NCBI GenBank assembly: GCA_025201805.1
Contig: MU619295.1
Span: forward strand, 114,351-161,977
Direction of reading: 5' to 3'
DNA from: Parasitella parasitica
Taxonomy: Eukaryota; Mucoromycota; Mucoromycetes; Mucorales; Mucoraceae
Length of the DNA: 47,627 nt
In this document: positions 1 to 11,058 of the stretch, in pieces
Position numbering within the stretch: position 1 is the stretch's first letter
How the letters are laid out: each line of letters starts with the position of its first letter
Notes under the pieces: model-generated
Database searches by the model: none
What the model saw: the letters and a program-made list of their open reading frames with translations, nothing else
What the model was told of the DNA's origin: nothing
Position numbers and translations under genes: made by a program

Positions 1-709
1 ACAAAAAATCATTAGATTACCTTTCAAAAAATAGTGATTTAATTTTTACATTACTCTAAATAAAAAAAGTCTTTTACACAATATATTAGTTTTTTTTGTG
101 ATGTATAAAGTTATAGTTATATAGCAAAATATTTGAGGCATCATATATCATCTGCTATATAAACTAATAAATTTATTACAGGTTTCCCAACCTTCAAATA
201 AGTCGACTTATTGAAGTTTCCTCTTGAATAAGTTCAATTAATTGCCTGCGGGATATGAAATCAGAGGTTTCCTTTTGGTCTCCTCAGGTTTCCCGACCCA
301 CATATAAATATATTTATGTAGCTTCATCAGTTTCAAGTTGTGTTGGGGAAAATGAGATAAAAAGTCCAAACCTTCTGTCTGGCATACCCACGGTATGCAA
401 CATACATAATGAATATGAACGAAGGCTTTTGCATTTGTAGCAACTGTAGTCTTCAATTAAAGTATATAATTTAGCCAGTAACGGCAGCATTGCAGTTGCC
501 TTTTGAAAAATAGATAAAGATGCACGTGAATAGACGTTGCTATTTGGAAAAATAGCTCAGGACATTGCATATTTTAAAATATGTATCTAGATGGATCTAC
601 AAGCGCTACACATGATCTACACAGCAGCAACCTTATTCCAGATGCATGATGCTGTATATGTGTATATATAAATAATTTTATTTACAACATGATTTTATTT
701 ATATAATCA
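1..709. other. intergenic, no gene seen
   Basis: AT-rich DNA downstream of the CP2 gene. No open frame here has recognisable content; the short overlapping frames at 238-456 and 255-440 are antisense to each other and unlike any family I know. A near-perfect 25-bp palindrome centred on a SalI-like GTCGAC core lies at 192-216. Confidence 0.6.
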
Positions 710-3064
710 TTAGATAGGGCAAGATGAGTAATAGCGGCGTTTTTTAGACAGAGATTGATGGCTACTGCCACTGGCACTGCTAGAATCACTATTGTAGTCT
801 GCGTGACCTTGCTGTTTCTTGATAGAAGAGGCTGATTTTCTTCTTGCCACGCCGCTGCCATTGTGCTGCTGCTGCTGCTGCTGGAGACTATGTGATGCTG
901 GTGGTGAGGACAATAGCAACATACTGGTTAATGCATTGCTGTTGAGAATAATATTGCTGGCAGTTTCGTTATGAAGCTGTAATTGTTGCTGTAAGAGAGT
1001 TATATGAGAAGATGTTGACTCCATACTGCAGAAATAGTCTCGTTGTTGCAAAGATTCATTATTCTGTGATGAAGCAGAGCCTTCCTTTTCGTCCTTTGTA
1101 GGTGTTATTGAGCAAGATTCAGGAGGCTGCTGAATCTCTTCTGGCGTAAAGACGTCGTAGATCGAAGCAGAATTAAATGCCATGGCAGGAGTTTCTTGTT
1201 GCTGTTTGGTACTTGCAGTGGCAGACATAGATAGGCTTTGTTGACCATATATAAAGGTATTTATTGTGTTGTGTGCTGAAGGAGGATCCATTATCAAGTC
1301 GGGCGTAAGCAGATTGTTGTTAGCATAGAAAGATTTTTCGAATGTCGTCATGGCATGGTTGTGGTCGTGATAGTCAACTGGTGTTGCGTGCATAGTGTTT
1401 GGGGTGTATAATAACGTATCTGCACTTAAAGGGGGTAAATCTTCATCAAATGGAGTTGTCCCCAGGTCTTCAAAGTTGGCCTCAAGCAGCTGTGGTTGAG
1501 AAGATTGGGAGGCGTTTTCAAGAGACAGCTCATTAGTATCAATATTGGGTAACGTTGATAATGCTTGCTGTTGTTGAGTCAAATAGCTGTAAAAGTCATA
1601 GTTTTCTTCTGTCTTGGAAGCAAATGCAGCAGTGCTAAAGTCATTTGGTATAGGGGTACTACTCAATGGAGGAGAAAGCGCAGTAGCGTTAATAGCATCA
1701 GTGCTACTAGCACTAACAGAAGCAGCAGTAGTAGTAGTGGTAGTGGCAGCAGTAACAGAGCTTGCAACCTCATGGCAAGACATATCCTCGTTTTCTTCTA
1801 TTTTAACGGCTGCCAAAGGAGATGATGGCTTACAGGCAATTGTACTGCGATTAAACAATGGATTGGGCGCTGTCATTACGCGGGTATGGTACCTGGCAGC
1901 CTTTTTTAGCTGCATTGAGAACGTGGAGTCGTCTGCAGCATGCTCAAATGTATCCAATGTTGACGACGTAGGGATTTCACCAAAGATAGAATATGGCAAA
2001 GAGACATTATACATTAATGGCAGAGATTGCTCGCTTGCTTTTCCTATTGAAAATGTGATGAATAAAAGAGAAATGCATAATTCTGCCAAGGTGTTCTCAC
2101 CATAGACTTTTTCCAGCTGTTTTGAAATCTGCTTCGCATCGTCTTTGTTTTTCCTTTCAGCACCTTTATCTCTAAACAGCTTGACTTTACAAAAGCAGAC
2201 TTCGGCAAATTCAGGTACACCGGTAACAAGGTCTGCGTCGATATGAGTTTCCATTTGAGTCCTCAATGGGATCCCCTTGACACCTTTGATCCTTGAGAAA
2301 TCAGTAGACAGGCATTTGAAGCGGACGAGTATCTTTGCACCATACTTGCCATTCCAGTCAAAGGAAATCTTGTCAAAGCTTGGAAACTTCAAATTGGAGA
2401 TTCCAACAGATTGACTTGCGTCTATGTTGTCTGATTGTCAATACATATACACATGTAAAAGCAAACAACTATACATACCTATATCAATAGCACGAGCTTC
2501 GGATTGCTTTTGTTGGCCAACCCAAAATTTCCAGTAGCTCTCGGCAATGCGACGATGAGAAGAAGAATGAAATGCAATGGATAATGTGCTTGTCGTGACC
2601 TGATCGCAGCCTTGTTTATCATTCAATTGAATGCCATAGACCTGACCACGATTCAAATATGTAATTGCAGATTCTTCAGCTTTCTGTGTCACGGCGGTTG
2701 CAGCTAGTATTTGAATAAGTCAATATGTATACATGGCTGTTTTTATACAATATACATACCTTCAAGCACAATTTCAAAGCGAAGCCTCCTACAGTATGAA
2801 AAAGAGATGCGTTAGACACTGTAATTTATGTTGAAGTTGTGCTCTAATTTTAGATGACAAAATAGTCCCTTTACTTGTAAATGATTACCCCACTACCTCT
2901 ACCCCTCTTCCGTTCCCCTTTTATGAAATCAAATTATCAGCATCAGAAAGATATTGTCCCTCTGATTCTCCTGCCCAGGCAAGCATTTCCTCCCCTCTTT
3001 CTGGTCGACTCTCACTCTCTCCTCTCTCTCTCTGGTTTATTTTCTTCTCCTACCCTCACACCCG

Positions 3065-3102
<38 letters not shown>

Positions 3103-3588
3103 AGTCCCCCCTTCGATTTAAGCTATTATATATTATATCCCTCGGATCTCGCCCCGTCTAAATCTAATATGATTGCCACCACTACTGATAGTTTAATATT
3201 ACCTTGGTCGTGATGATTGCTTGTCAAATTCAGCACTGCCATTCAATGCAAATGGTGAGATGGTGTTGTAATTGGATGAAGCCAAAGTGGGAGGAAGCAT
3301 GGAAGGAACTTGAGTTTGCTGGTGAGAGAAAATGGAACAAGAGGAAGTGGAGGAAGAAGAAGAGGAAGAAGAAGCAGTTGAGGATGGTGAATATGTAGAA
3401 TTTCGGATACGTCTGTCATTTGCACTAAAGTGACGGAGATGATGTTTATTTCGCTTCTCTTCAAAATTGTAACTAATTGGACTTCGGATAGTTGCATTTG
3501 GATCCATTTGTTGTTGATGATTCCATCCTTGACTATCAAAATAATTTAATTTAAATAGTTCACTTGAAGAGGCTATTTCATTAAGCAT
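710..3588 (-). CDS. CP2/grainyhead-type transcription factor
   Basis: Probable sequence-specific transcription factor. Exons 5'-3': 3588-3203, 2788-2760, 2703-2479, 2430-2101, 2043-710, giving 767 aa in phase. The grainyhead/CP2 DNA-binding domain spans about residues 130-370. Visible hallmarks are LRFEIVLEA, ITYLNRGQVYGIQL, KCLSTDFSRIKGVKGIPL near 253-269, and a CKVKLFRDKGAERK stretch. The N-terminus is Ser-rich and the C-terminal half is Ser/Thr/Gln-rich with short polyQ, ending in basic patches (RRKS, KKRR) that could be nuclear-localisation signals. The assignment depends on removing an in-frame 57-nt intron (2044-2100): without it, 19 residues unlike the family interrupt the domain. Intron 1 is 414 nt, far longer than the others. 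In the family, fungal grainyhead-like proteins such as Neurospora CSP-2 regulate cell-wall remodelling genes; the target here is unknown. I saw no dimerisation domain. Confidence 0.9.
2789..3202 (-). other. 414-nt intron 1 of the CP2 gene with long purine tract
   Basis: The donor at 3202 and acceptor at 2789 join codon phases exactly (AG|G). On the plus strand the intron is pyrimidine-rich at about 2880-3063, followed by a run of 34 T at 3066-3099, so the pre-mRNA carries a long A tract and GA-rich stretch. Other introns in the window are 48-94 nt. It may hold regulatory DNA or an alternative start, but that is not shown. Confidence 0.7.
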
Positions 3589-5775
3589 TTTAATCTATAA
3601 AAAAAAATAGACATGAGTTCGCTGATTTATATTCGCATTTCATATGGATGTACCTTGATAATTGTTGATCTTTTTTATTTTTATTAATGCTATTAGTGTC
3701 TAATTTATGATTTATGTGTATGTGTATATTTATATATATCGATTTGCCACACACACACGGACGGTTGAGTTATTATGTTGTTATGTAAGGTTAATTTCAC
3801 AAAAAAAGCATGTACAAAAAGTGAATTTATGTGTTTGTATTTATAGTCTTTAATAGCCAAAAAAAAAAAAAAAAAGGGTTATTTTATGTGATACATTAAA
3901 AACAACCTTTATATATATAAATCAATTAGAAGGGGAAAAAGGCTCAAAGGGAGAGAGACATGAAAGAAGAATTAGACATTTAAAAGGGGGCTTGCTCGCC
4001 CATTCGTTTTTCACTCTGGATGTTGTTCCGTGCTGTGTGTTGTTGACAAATGAAGCTGAAAAAAAATACTCTCAGATAGATAATGTTTAAAACTTGATAC
4101 ATATTTTAATCTTCTTTACATGATAATAGACATACATTTTGTAAGCAATGTCTTTTTTAGTCATAACAGAAAGAAAAAGGGGGGCAAGTGATTTTGAAAT
4201 GATACATGTATATTTATGTGTTTATTCTTGGGATAGTGCATGAGCTATACATATGGCTTGTTATGTACTATTTGTAGTGATCCATGTAAAAGTTTGATTA
4301 TTCTAGAAGTTGCCCATATAAACAAAAATTCATCAATGATGGGCCCCCTTTCATGTTTTAAATTGATTGCAGCTTTCCGGTGTGTGTGTGTGCTGGTAAT
4401 GTTGGAAAGCGTAGGCTGTGCTGCTTAGTGTATTCCATGCTAACATGTCTCGAAATCTGTTTGCACGATAGAAAAATGTCAGATCTCATAAAGCGACATC
4501 ATCTAAGCTTCTCTTTATTTTTCTGAATAGGGGTAAGTTTGAGTCGTATGTTTTTTCTAGGCAATATTTATAGGGGGAAGTTTACACCTAAAAAAAGTAA
4601 ACTCTTTGACAAAAGCTTTTAGCTATATACGGACCCAAAGGTAAGGTAGAAGGGTCAATCCACATTGCTTTATCCGAGACAAATCAACAAACTAAAAATA
4701 TATAGATTGTTGTTGTTTTACGTTATTTGCGGCTGAAATTAAAGGAGTAATCATTTGTATTATTTGCTTTCTGATGATTACATGAGGGTAGACGTTTTAC
4801 AGAGACAGTGGTGAGATAGAATTGATCGCTCCTTTTGCCTTTCTTTTTTCCAAACATCTATTTTGATTGATACATCCTATCTAAGCATTGCTTTACTATA
4901 CATGTGGATGTTTCATTAAGGAGTTTATGTAATAGTTTATGCGCAAGAACCCACTTTTTGTTCACGTAATATCTTTTTGATCAACTTTTGCTCCATAACC
5001 AGGCTTTATTTATTTGTTTTGTTTTGTTTTGTTTTTGCTTCACATGTGCCCTAGTATTAGAATTGTGATACTCGAAAATATCAGTGTTGATCTGTCATTT
5101 AGTAACAAAGCGTATCTATTCTCCCCTTTTTCTTATTTTTTGCAGATTGTGCATATATCTCCCTATTTCCCTCTTAGCATGTTGTAAACTGTATCATTTT
5201 TTAATTGATCAAACAAGGGAAAAAGGAGTATCTCAATAAGAGAATTAGACAGTGATGATCCTTTTAATCAAGCATAATGCTTGGCTACTTCTATATATTT
5301 TATCTTGCGTGGATAATATATCTTGATGCAACAATAATGCAATGCAAGGGGACACTCTATATATAAAACATTTTCTCTTTACTCCATTCCATGCCTGTGT
5401 ATGTTCATTCCTTGGGTGCAAAATGTACATGCGTTTTAGACGAAAAGGAAAGAAGAGTGTGTAAAACGGGAGAGCACTACGTCTTTTCGTGCACCGAGTT
5501 GTTGGAATTATACACATCACATTGTCATCTTAACCATGTACTGATCGACATTCTCCATATTATTATTCCATGTAAAAGGTTCCCTATTGTACCTACTTCT
5601 TTAATTGGAATATTCCACGATCATTATTAAAAAAAAAAAAAAACTCTCAATTTACTGAAAAACATATTGAAAACTTTGCTTTACAAATGTAAATTCAAAG
5701 GTAAACTGTGTTTATTAAAAGGATTTCTAATTTTACTGAATGCTCTATTGAAACGTTATTCCACTTATATCTTGT
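3589..5775. other. intergenic, upstream of the CP2 gene
   Basis: About 2.2 kb between the CP2 start (minus strand) and the UPF0652 stop codon. It contains A/T homopolymers, a TTTTG microsatellite around 5016-5037, a short CA repeat near 3750 and AT-rich TATA-like stretches near 3726-3740. No coding frame in it is convincing. It probably contains the CP2 promoter and leader. Confidence 0.55.
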
Positions 5776-8196
5776 CTACCATTCAGTTCCATCAAATCCA
5801 ACAAAACCCTAAAAAAAATAAGTTAAAATTCATGCAATGACACAACTTGCTCCTATAAACCAAAAATCAAAAAAGAGCCCCTTCAAACAGCACTTACCGT
5901 CATTAGAAAGATTGGAAAGAACTTTTTCTTCTCAATAGTTGAACACCCTTAAAATTTTTAAGAAAGGTTAAAAAAGGATTGCAACTGTATCTTGATTTAA
6001 CTTTTACAGTTCCATGCCGATGTAAGTCGGCCATCTATACAACTTCCAGCATCAAAATAATTGTCGCCACCAGATCCATCAAAACCATGCGTAAAGAAAT
6101 CATCTATATATGTCAAAGGTTAAGTTTTTCTCTGTGTAAAAAAAATCCCCCTTTAATCGAAAATTCCCTACATAAAATGTCTTTTCTACACTGTTCGATT
6201 CCTCCAAATTCATTTGTTACATAATTTGCAACTTCAGGGTCACTCTGGAGTGTTTCAAGTTTGTCCAAAGTGCTTACAATAGGTGTCAAGATACGTGAAA
6301 CTTGATTATACTGTTTTAAGGATAGTTAATCGCATACGAATGTCTCCTACACTGCATGTACAAACATACTTTATCGATAAACATAAATGAGTTTGGTACG
6401 TTTTTGTCGCCTAAATGGACTACACTACTACCAACCCATGAACCGCACTTTTTGTGAGTATGACTCAAGATTTTGTGAATCACTCGCGATACATTTGGGC
6501 AAGGTTGGATACGCTGCAGGCCCTGACCTGTGTTGGTCAATCTATAAGTACTCGGTGAAATAAGGTCCTCATCCGCCATGCTCCAAAGTAGGAACATTTC
6601 ATTCATAATCTCACGCCACAGCGTAACGGATTGATGAACGTATGTGTATTGTGTAGAGTGTGAGTGCGTCAGACGATGCCCATGTCTACCAGCTGAGATA
6701 GCCAAAGAATATCCATTGTCGTGCTTGGTAGGTGTGAAATATTTAGAGAGATATTTAAGCATTTTATCACAAGGATCTCTGTTTAAATGGCAAATTAGCC
6801 AAGCAAATGAAGACAAAAAAAACGCCTTGCGAGGCCTTACCTGTTTGCCTTTAAAAATGCATTATTATCAGACATTGATAGTAAGCAGCGTTCAATATCT
6901 TCCTTACTAATTCTCTCATTGGCGTGCTTTTCACAGATAGCTTGAATGGCATATTGTTTACGCTGTATTTCAGCATCAATTTGTAGACGAGTCTTCATTT
7001 CGGAAGAAATCTCTCTCGTAGCCAAGACAATGTTATCGTCATGCAAAACATCTACACTTTCACGGCTTTTCAGGAAATCATACACTGTCTTGATTGGAGT
7101 GACACAGGAAAATCCCAAATAATTCTCAACATCTGGAATGACTGAATCCATCAACATGTACATCAATTTACCATAGGTAGATCTCAGCTTTTCAGGGTTC
7201 ATAATCTTATGGCTAACAGAATACAAGTGAGTATTCACAGTAGCAATCCAGGTAATAAGCTTACCGTCTACCAACTTCAAAAATACGCTGAAATATCTCT
7301 GCATTTTCCCGGATATTGTTCTTTGCAAACAACTGTGCCCCAGTTTTGTAATCTCCAGAAACCAACAAACCTGAGATGATGGCGCACAAGTCTCTGATCT
7401 GTCCTACGATCCGCTTTGATTTATTGGAATACGAGATGACATCAATCTTGTCTGTATATTCTGATACATTCAATGCAGCGTCAAGTCTAACGTGTTATAA
7501 ATCTGTCAGTCGCATGATTAACATCGCCCTTTTTTCGGTTTTGATCCTACAATCTCAAGTATTGTCTTTCCTCCGCATTCAGTCGCAGCGGAACTGTCTT
7601 TGATCTGTAGAAAAAATTAGCCCAACTGCGGACATGTGCATCCACTATTAAAATATACCTCTTTGTCATGTAATCTCCAAAGGTGGGGCCACTGCTATTA
7701 ATGATTGTGCCGTCCATTTCCATCAATGCCTGCTTCATAATCGCATCCTCTTTTCCTTTTCCATTCTGTATAAAATTGAATCGGTCAACTTGGAACGATT
7801 GTAAAACAAGTTTGCACAAACCTTCTCGGCGCCCTTTGACGCTGTGGGATCTGCATTTTCTACTTTGTCTTGCTTTCCATTTGCATAAGTTGGATTTAGT
7901 TTTTTTGCAGTATGGAGTTTACGTGTGCCCGTACGATGAAGCATGCCTATCCATATATACATGTCAGATGATCAAATGCATCGATTTGTTGCTGTTTTTT
8001 TGTTTTTGTTTTTTTTTTGCTCACCGTGACAAACTTCACAGAAATCTTCGTCGCACTGTTCACAAAAAACAGATGCCTATAAAAATGCGATGTCAGTTGA
8101 AATCGCAAATTGTTACATATACTATTTTACTTCCTGATCGTTGCACTCTACACAAAAAATGGCCTTGTTGCTATCTGAAGCTACCAAGTTATCCAT
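5776..8196 (-). CDS. UPF0652/DUF2009 family protein with N-terminal B-box-like zinc finger
   Basis: Eleven exons 5'-3': 8196-8131, 8076-8025, 7946-7822, 7765-7551, 7486-7265, 7212-6841, 6778-6370, 6310-6172, 6103-6008, 5947-5898, 5808-5776, giving 592 aa with every junction in phase. Residues 15-51 hold a C-x2-C, C-x2-C, C-x4-C-x2-C and two His arrangement like a B-box zinc finger (C15, C18, C27, C30, C35, C38, H43, H51). The rest matches DUF2009, known from fungi and plants, through blocks such as SKTVPLRL, LNVSEYTDKID, KIMNPEKL, CDKMLKYL, THSHSTQYTY and FDAGSCIDGRLTSAWNW. The family has no settled molecular function; the finger suggests protein or ubiquitin-pathway contacts, which is inference. 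The exon 3/4 junction uses a weak GTTTGT donor, chosen because only that 56-nt intron restores the frame. Confidence 0.92.
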
Positions 8197-8749
8197 TGTT
8201 CTGTTAGCTTGCGAGGATGTAAAAGGGAAGAAAAGGATTTTAAAATGGTCATCGTTGTGACTCTTTGGTCAAAGGAAAGGATTCCTAATGAGCCTTACGT
8301 TTTAGTGAGACGTTGCTCCCTGTCAATAATCAAATGTTGCACTAATCTCATTGAGAACTGCTCCTTACATGGTACTAAATCTCGTTGATAAACAAAATAT
8401 TGTTGTTAATATTATTAATACTTTTGATTTATATTATAATGGTGTTACATACTTCCAAAATTATCAAAATTGCAGTATACAGTATATTCAAATGCTATTA
8501 TACAGACTTTCATAACAACTTCTTATTGTTAAATTATCACTTCTTGCTATATTGTTGAAGAAGAGTAAGATTGAAAACAAAAGTAACATTTTTTAGAAAA
8601 AAAAAAATTATAATTTGCATAAGCTGCTATCTTGAAGCATTAAAGTTATTTAAAACTTTAAAACCATTGAAAACAATTTTTTTTTGGTACATTGACATTA
8701 ACAAAAAGAGAAACAAGAAAAAGGGTCGATTGGTACTGTGAGGAACTTA
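8197..8749. other. intergenic between two minus-strand genes
   Basis: About 550 bp of AT-rich DNA holding the presumed promoter of the UPF0652 gene on its left side and the 3' end of the 499-aa gene on its right. No open frame or RNA gene was recognised. Confidence 0.6.
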
Positions 8750-10682
8750 TTATTTCAAGTTCTTGATTCCGGAAATATATTTGCCTTTCACTTTGAGAAC
8801 ACAGCCTTTCTCAAGTGAGCTAACTATACTAGTGGTCGAAGTAGGATTGATAACTCTTCTGGCAATTGAAAGTTTCACTTCTTTATGCTCCCTTTCCAGT
8901 TTTTCAATCATGGCTAAACTTTCCTCTAAACAACTCTGTTGAAAAAAAAATAGAGTTATTATGATCTTCTAAATGACGCCCAATGTTCTTACTTACTTTA
9001 TAGATCCACAAAAGGTTTGCAACATCTCTAATATAAACCTCACTATCTTCATAATTTGTGGGTACGGTCGCTGTCTCAATCAACTCCATAACGCAAACTC
9101 CTTGCGAAACTTGTCCTATCGACCAGAGCCAAATCTTCTCCTCTATAAATACAAACACATTAGTAATGTTGCATTTTAAGAACCTGTTTCCTTTACCGAA
9201 AGCTTGTACAAAGTATACGCGAATCTTCTGAAAAGTGTCAAGTGATCCAAGCTCGAAAAGGTGCCCAATTTCTCGAAGTAGTGCCAGAGTACCAAAGCTT
9301 CCTTTTATGTGATCCTTCGTGCGTCTTGATACATCTGAATATCCAAATGCACCAGTAACCTCCAATAATGACAGCTCTATAGTCTTTCCCCCTATAACTC
9401 CTATATGACAGCCATCTGCGTTATAACTACAAGACTTCAACTGCTCATCACCACGACGATCGATTTCATGTTTGATAGATTCGAGCTTGTATTCACCAAT
9501 TTGAAAGCAAACAATACTGTTATCAATGAATCTAGAAACAATTTTGAAGAGCTGCCAAACAAAGTATTCTGAATAATTTGCTTCACTTTTCTTCAGCCAC
9601 AGTTGAATTTGGGCATTGATGGGTATTTCTAGAAGCAGTTTGAGAATCTTCGACAGGAAGAGTGCATTCTTGTCTTGGTGGTACTTTAACTTGAATCGTT
9701 TTAAACTGGTGATGAATGCCATTTCATTTTCTGAATTAAATATGTGAGCAAAATCATCTTCATAGTTTTGAAAAATATTGGTATATTTTGGTTCTTTGAG
9801 GGCTATATGATCGTATAACTCTTCAACGAGACAGGAACGCATCTTCACTTTATATCCACATTGGATGATTCCTATTTTCTCAAGACTATTGGTTGTATAA
9901 GAGTTATTGATATATTGTTATTTATAGGTAAAGTAATATTACCTAAATTCATGCATATGTTCATCGGCTTTGCATTCTTCAAAAAATCGATGCCAAAGGT
10001 CCCAAATGTCCTCTTCAGAATCGACTTGATAAAAAATATCAGCATCCTCCTTAATATGCTTGACGCTCTAAATATGACCATGTTAATTTATCTGTTAAAA
10101 GAAAGCGTGGATATTTTCTATTTATTACCTGTCTCTGTGTTATTTTCTGCTCTTGTTGTTGTTCTTCGCTACCCTGTAATAGAAACGACGATTATTATAA
10201 TTGTTACTATGCAGTAAAATTTATGACAAAGTACATACTCTTTTCTATTTTTTAAAAAAGAGAATACGGTTTGTCAGACTTGATTGGCACTGACGCTTTC
10301 AGATATGCAAACATACTCTTTTATTCTCTGTATTTAGTACCGATGAAGGACTACCGATAATGCTTGCCACAACATCGCCTTTGATACTGATATTCATTGG
10401 TCTGGGGGTTTCAAGTTTAAACTTTAATTTCTAAAATAAAAATGTCATTATGCCTCATAAAAAAAGTCTATGAAAGGTGGTCTTTACCTTAGCGTCATTG
10501 ATGAGTTTGCCAATTAATCTTTTATAGCCTTTATAGTCATCTGATTTCCCCATTTGAAGCATTTCTGAAACATAAATTTGCTTTGCTTCATTAAAGTCCT
10601 CATTTGTTTGGGCACCAAACTTAGCAAGATAGCTTGCAAACGACCAGTTTTCGCAATTTCTTTTTTCAAAGAAATCGTCCAT
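8750..10682 (-). CDS. hypothetical protein, probably a Mucorales-restricted family
   Basis: Not a named family. Exons 5'-3': 10682-10488, 10430-10317, 10173-10129, 10067-9943, 9885-9197, 9142-8997, 8935-8750, giving 499 aa in phase. A possible extra 6-nt exon at 10244-10239 would make it 501. The protein starts acidic and polar, with a short Gln/Glu linker (EEQQQEQ) near residue 106. A compact central domain contains IELSLLEVTGAFGYSD and HIKGSFGTLALLREIGHLF, and the C-terminus is a basic helix-prone tail (SLAMIEKLEREHKEVK) rich in Ser. From memory, similar proteins recur in mucoralean genomes without assigned function. The D...E-x-LLEVTG core loosely recalls PD-(D/E)XK nuclease folds, but I cannot place the catalytic Lys, so I assign no activity. 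One intron (9143-9196, 54 nt) is in frame. A retrotransposon LTR begins 131 bp upstream of the start codon. Confidence 0.8.
10239..10244 (-). other. candidate 6-nt micro-exon
   Basis: Sense sequence reads ...AAATAG|AAAAGA|GTATGT. It would divide a 143-nt intron (10174-10316) into two of 72 and 65 nt, the usual size here, and add Lys-Arg in frame. The six bases and their donor repeat the end of the preceding exon (AAAAGA|GTATGT at about 10322-10311). Skipping it also keeps the frame, so it is optional. Confidence 0.35.
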
Positions 10683-10813
10683 TTTATTGTCGAAGGGAAA
10701 ACATCATTGAATTGGAAGAGCCCACATGAAGCGAAACAATATTTCAAACTTACAAGTCACTCTTTTGCTCCGATTTTTGAATACAGATAATTAGCAAGAA
10801 TGTTTACTAAAGT

Positions 10814-11058
10814 TGTAATATCCGAGATTGTGTAACTAATGCTTTTTGTGAATAATAAGATAATCCTTTATTTGATAAAATTGTTATGAGTATTTATACT
10901 TTAGAGATTCGGTGATATATATATATTAAGGCATTCGGTTATGGATAATGGGTATGGCTAGCAATGGACTTGATATTGGAAATGGTAAAGATGATTCAGC
11001 ACGGCCTTTGTTCTGTATTAAGAAATCGTCTTGGTACACTTATACGATTACTACATCA
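10814..11058 (-). repeat. 3' LTR of the Gypsy element
   Basis: On the plus strand it begins TGTAATATCC and ends CTACATCA (TG...CA). The start is fixed by identity with the 5' LTR at 15744. The inner end is inferred from TG...CA and from the polypurine tract directly adjoining it. An alternative end at 11038 (TTGGTACA) is possible but would leave the tract 20 bp away. The last codons of pol fall inside this LTR. Confidence 0.85.

Noticed and set aside
1614-2105. 163-codon plus-strand frame over the CP2 gene
   Set aside because: Antisense to the CP2 exons; the Val/Ala runs mirror Thr/Ser codon repeats on the minus strand.
7789-7821. 33-nt intron between the ADPTASKGAEK and VDRFNF readings in the UPF0652 gene
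   Set aside because: Too short and does not change the frame. The 56-nt intron 7766-7821 gives the needed shift and a TACAG acceptor.
8996-9850. PD-(D/E)XK nuclease assignment for the 499-aa protein
   Set aside because: D...E-x-LLEVTG is suggestive, but the catalytic Lys is not in place and similarity may be chance; kept only as a hint.
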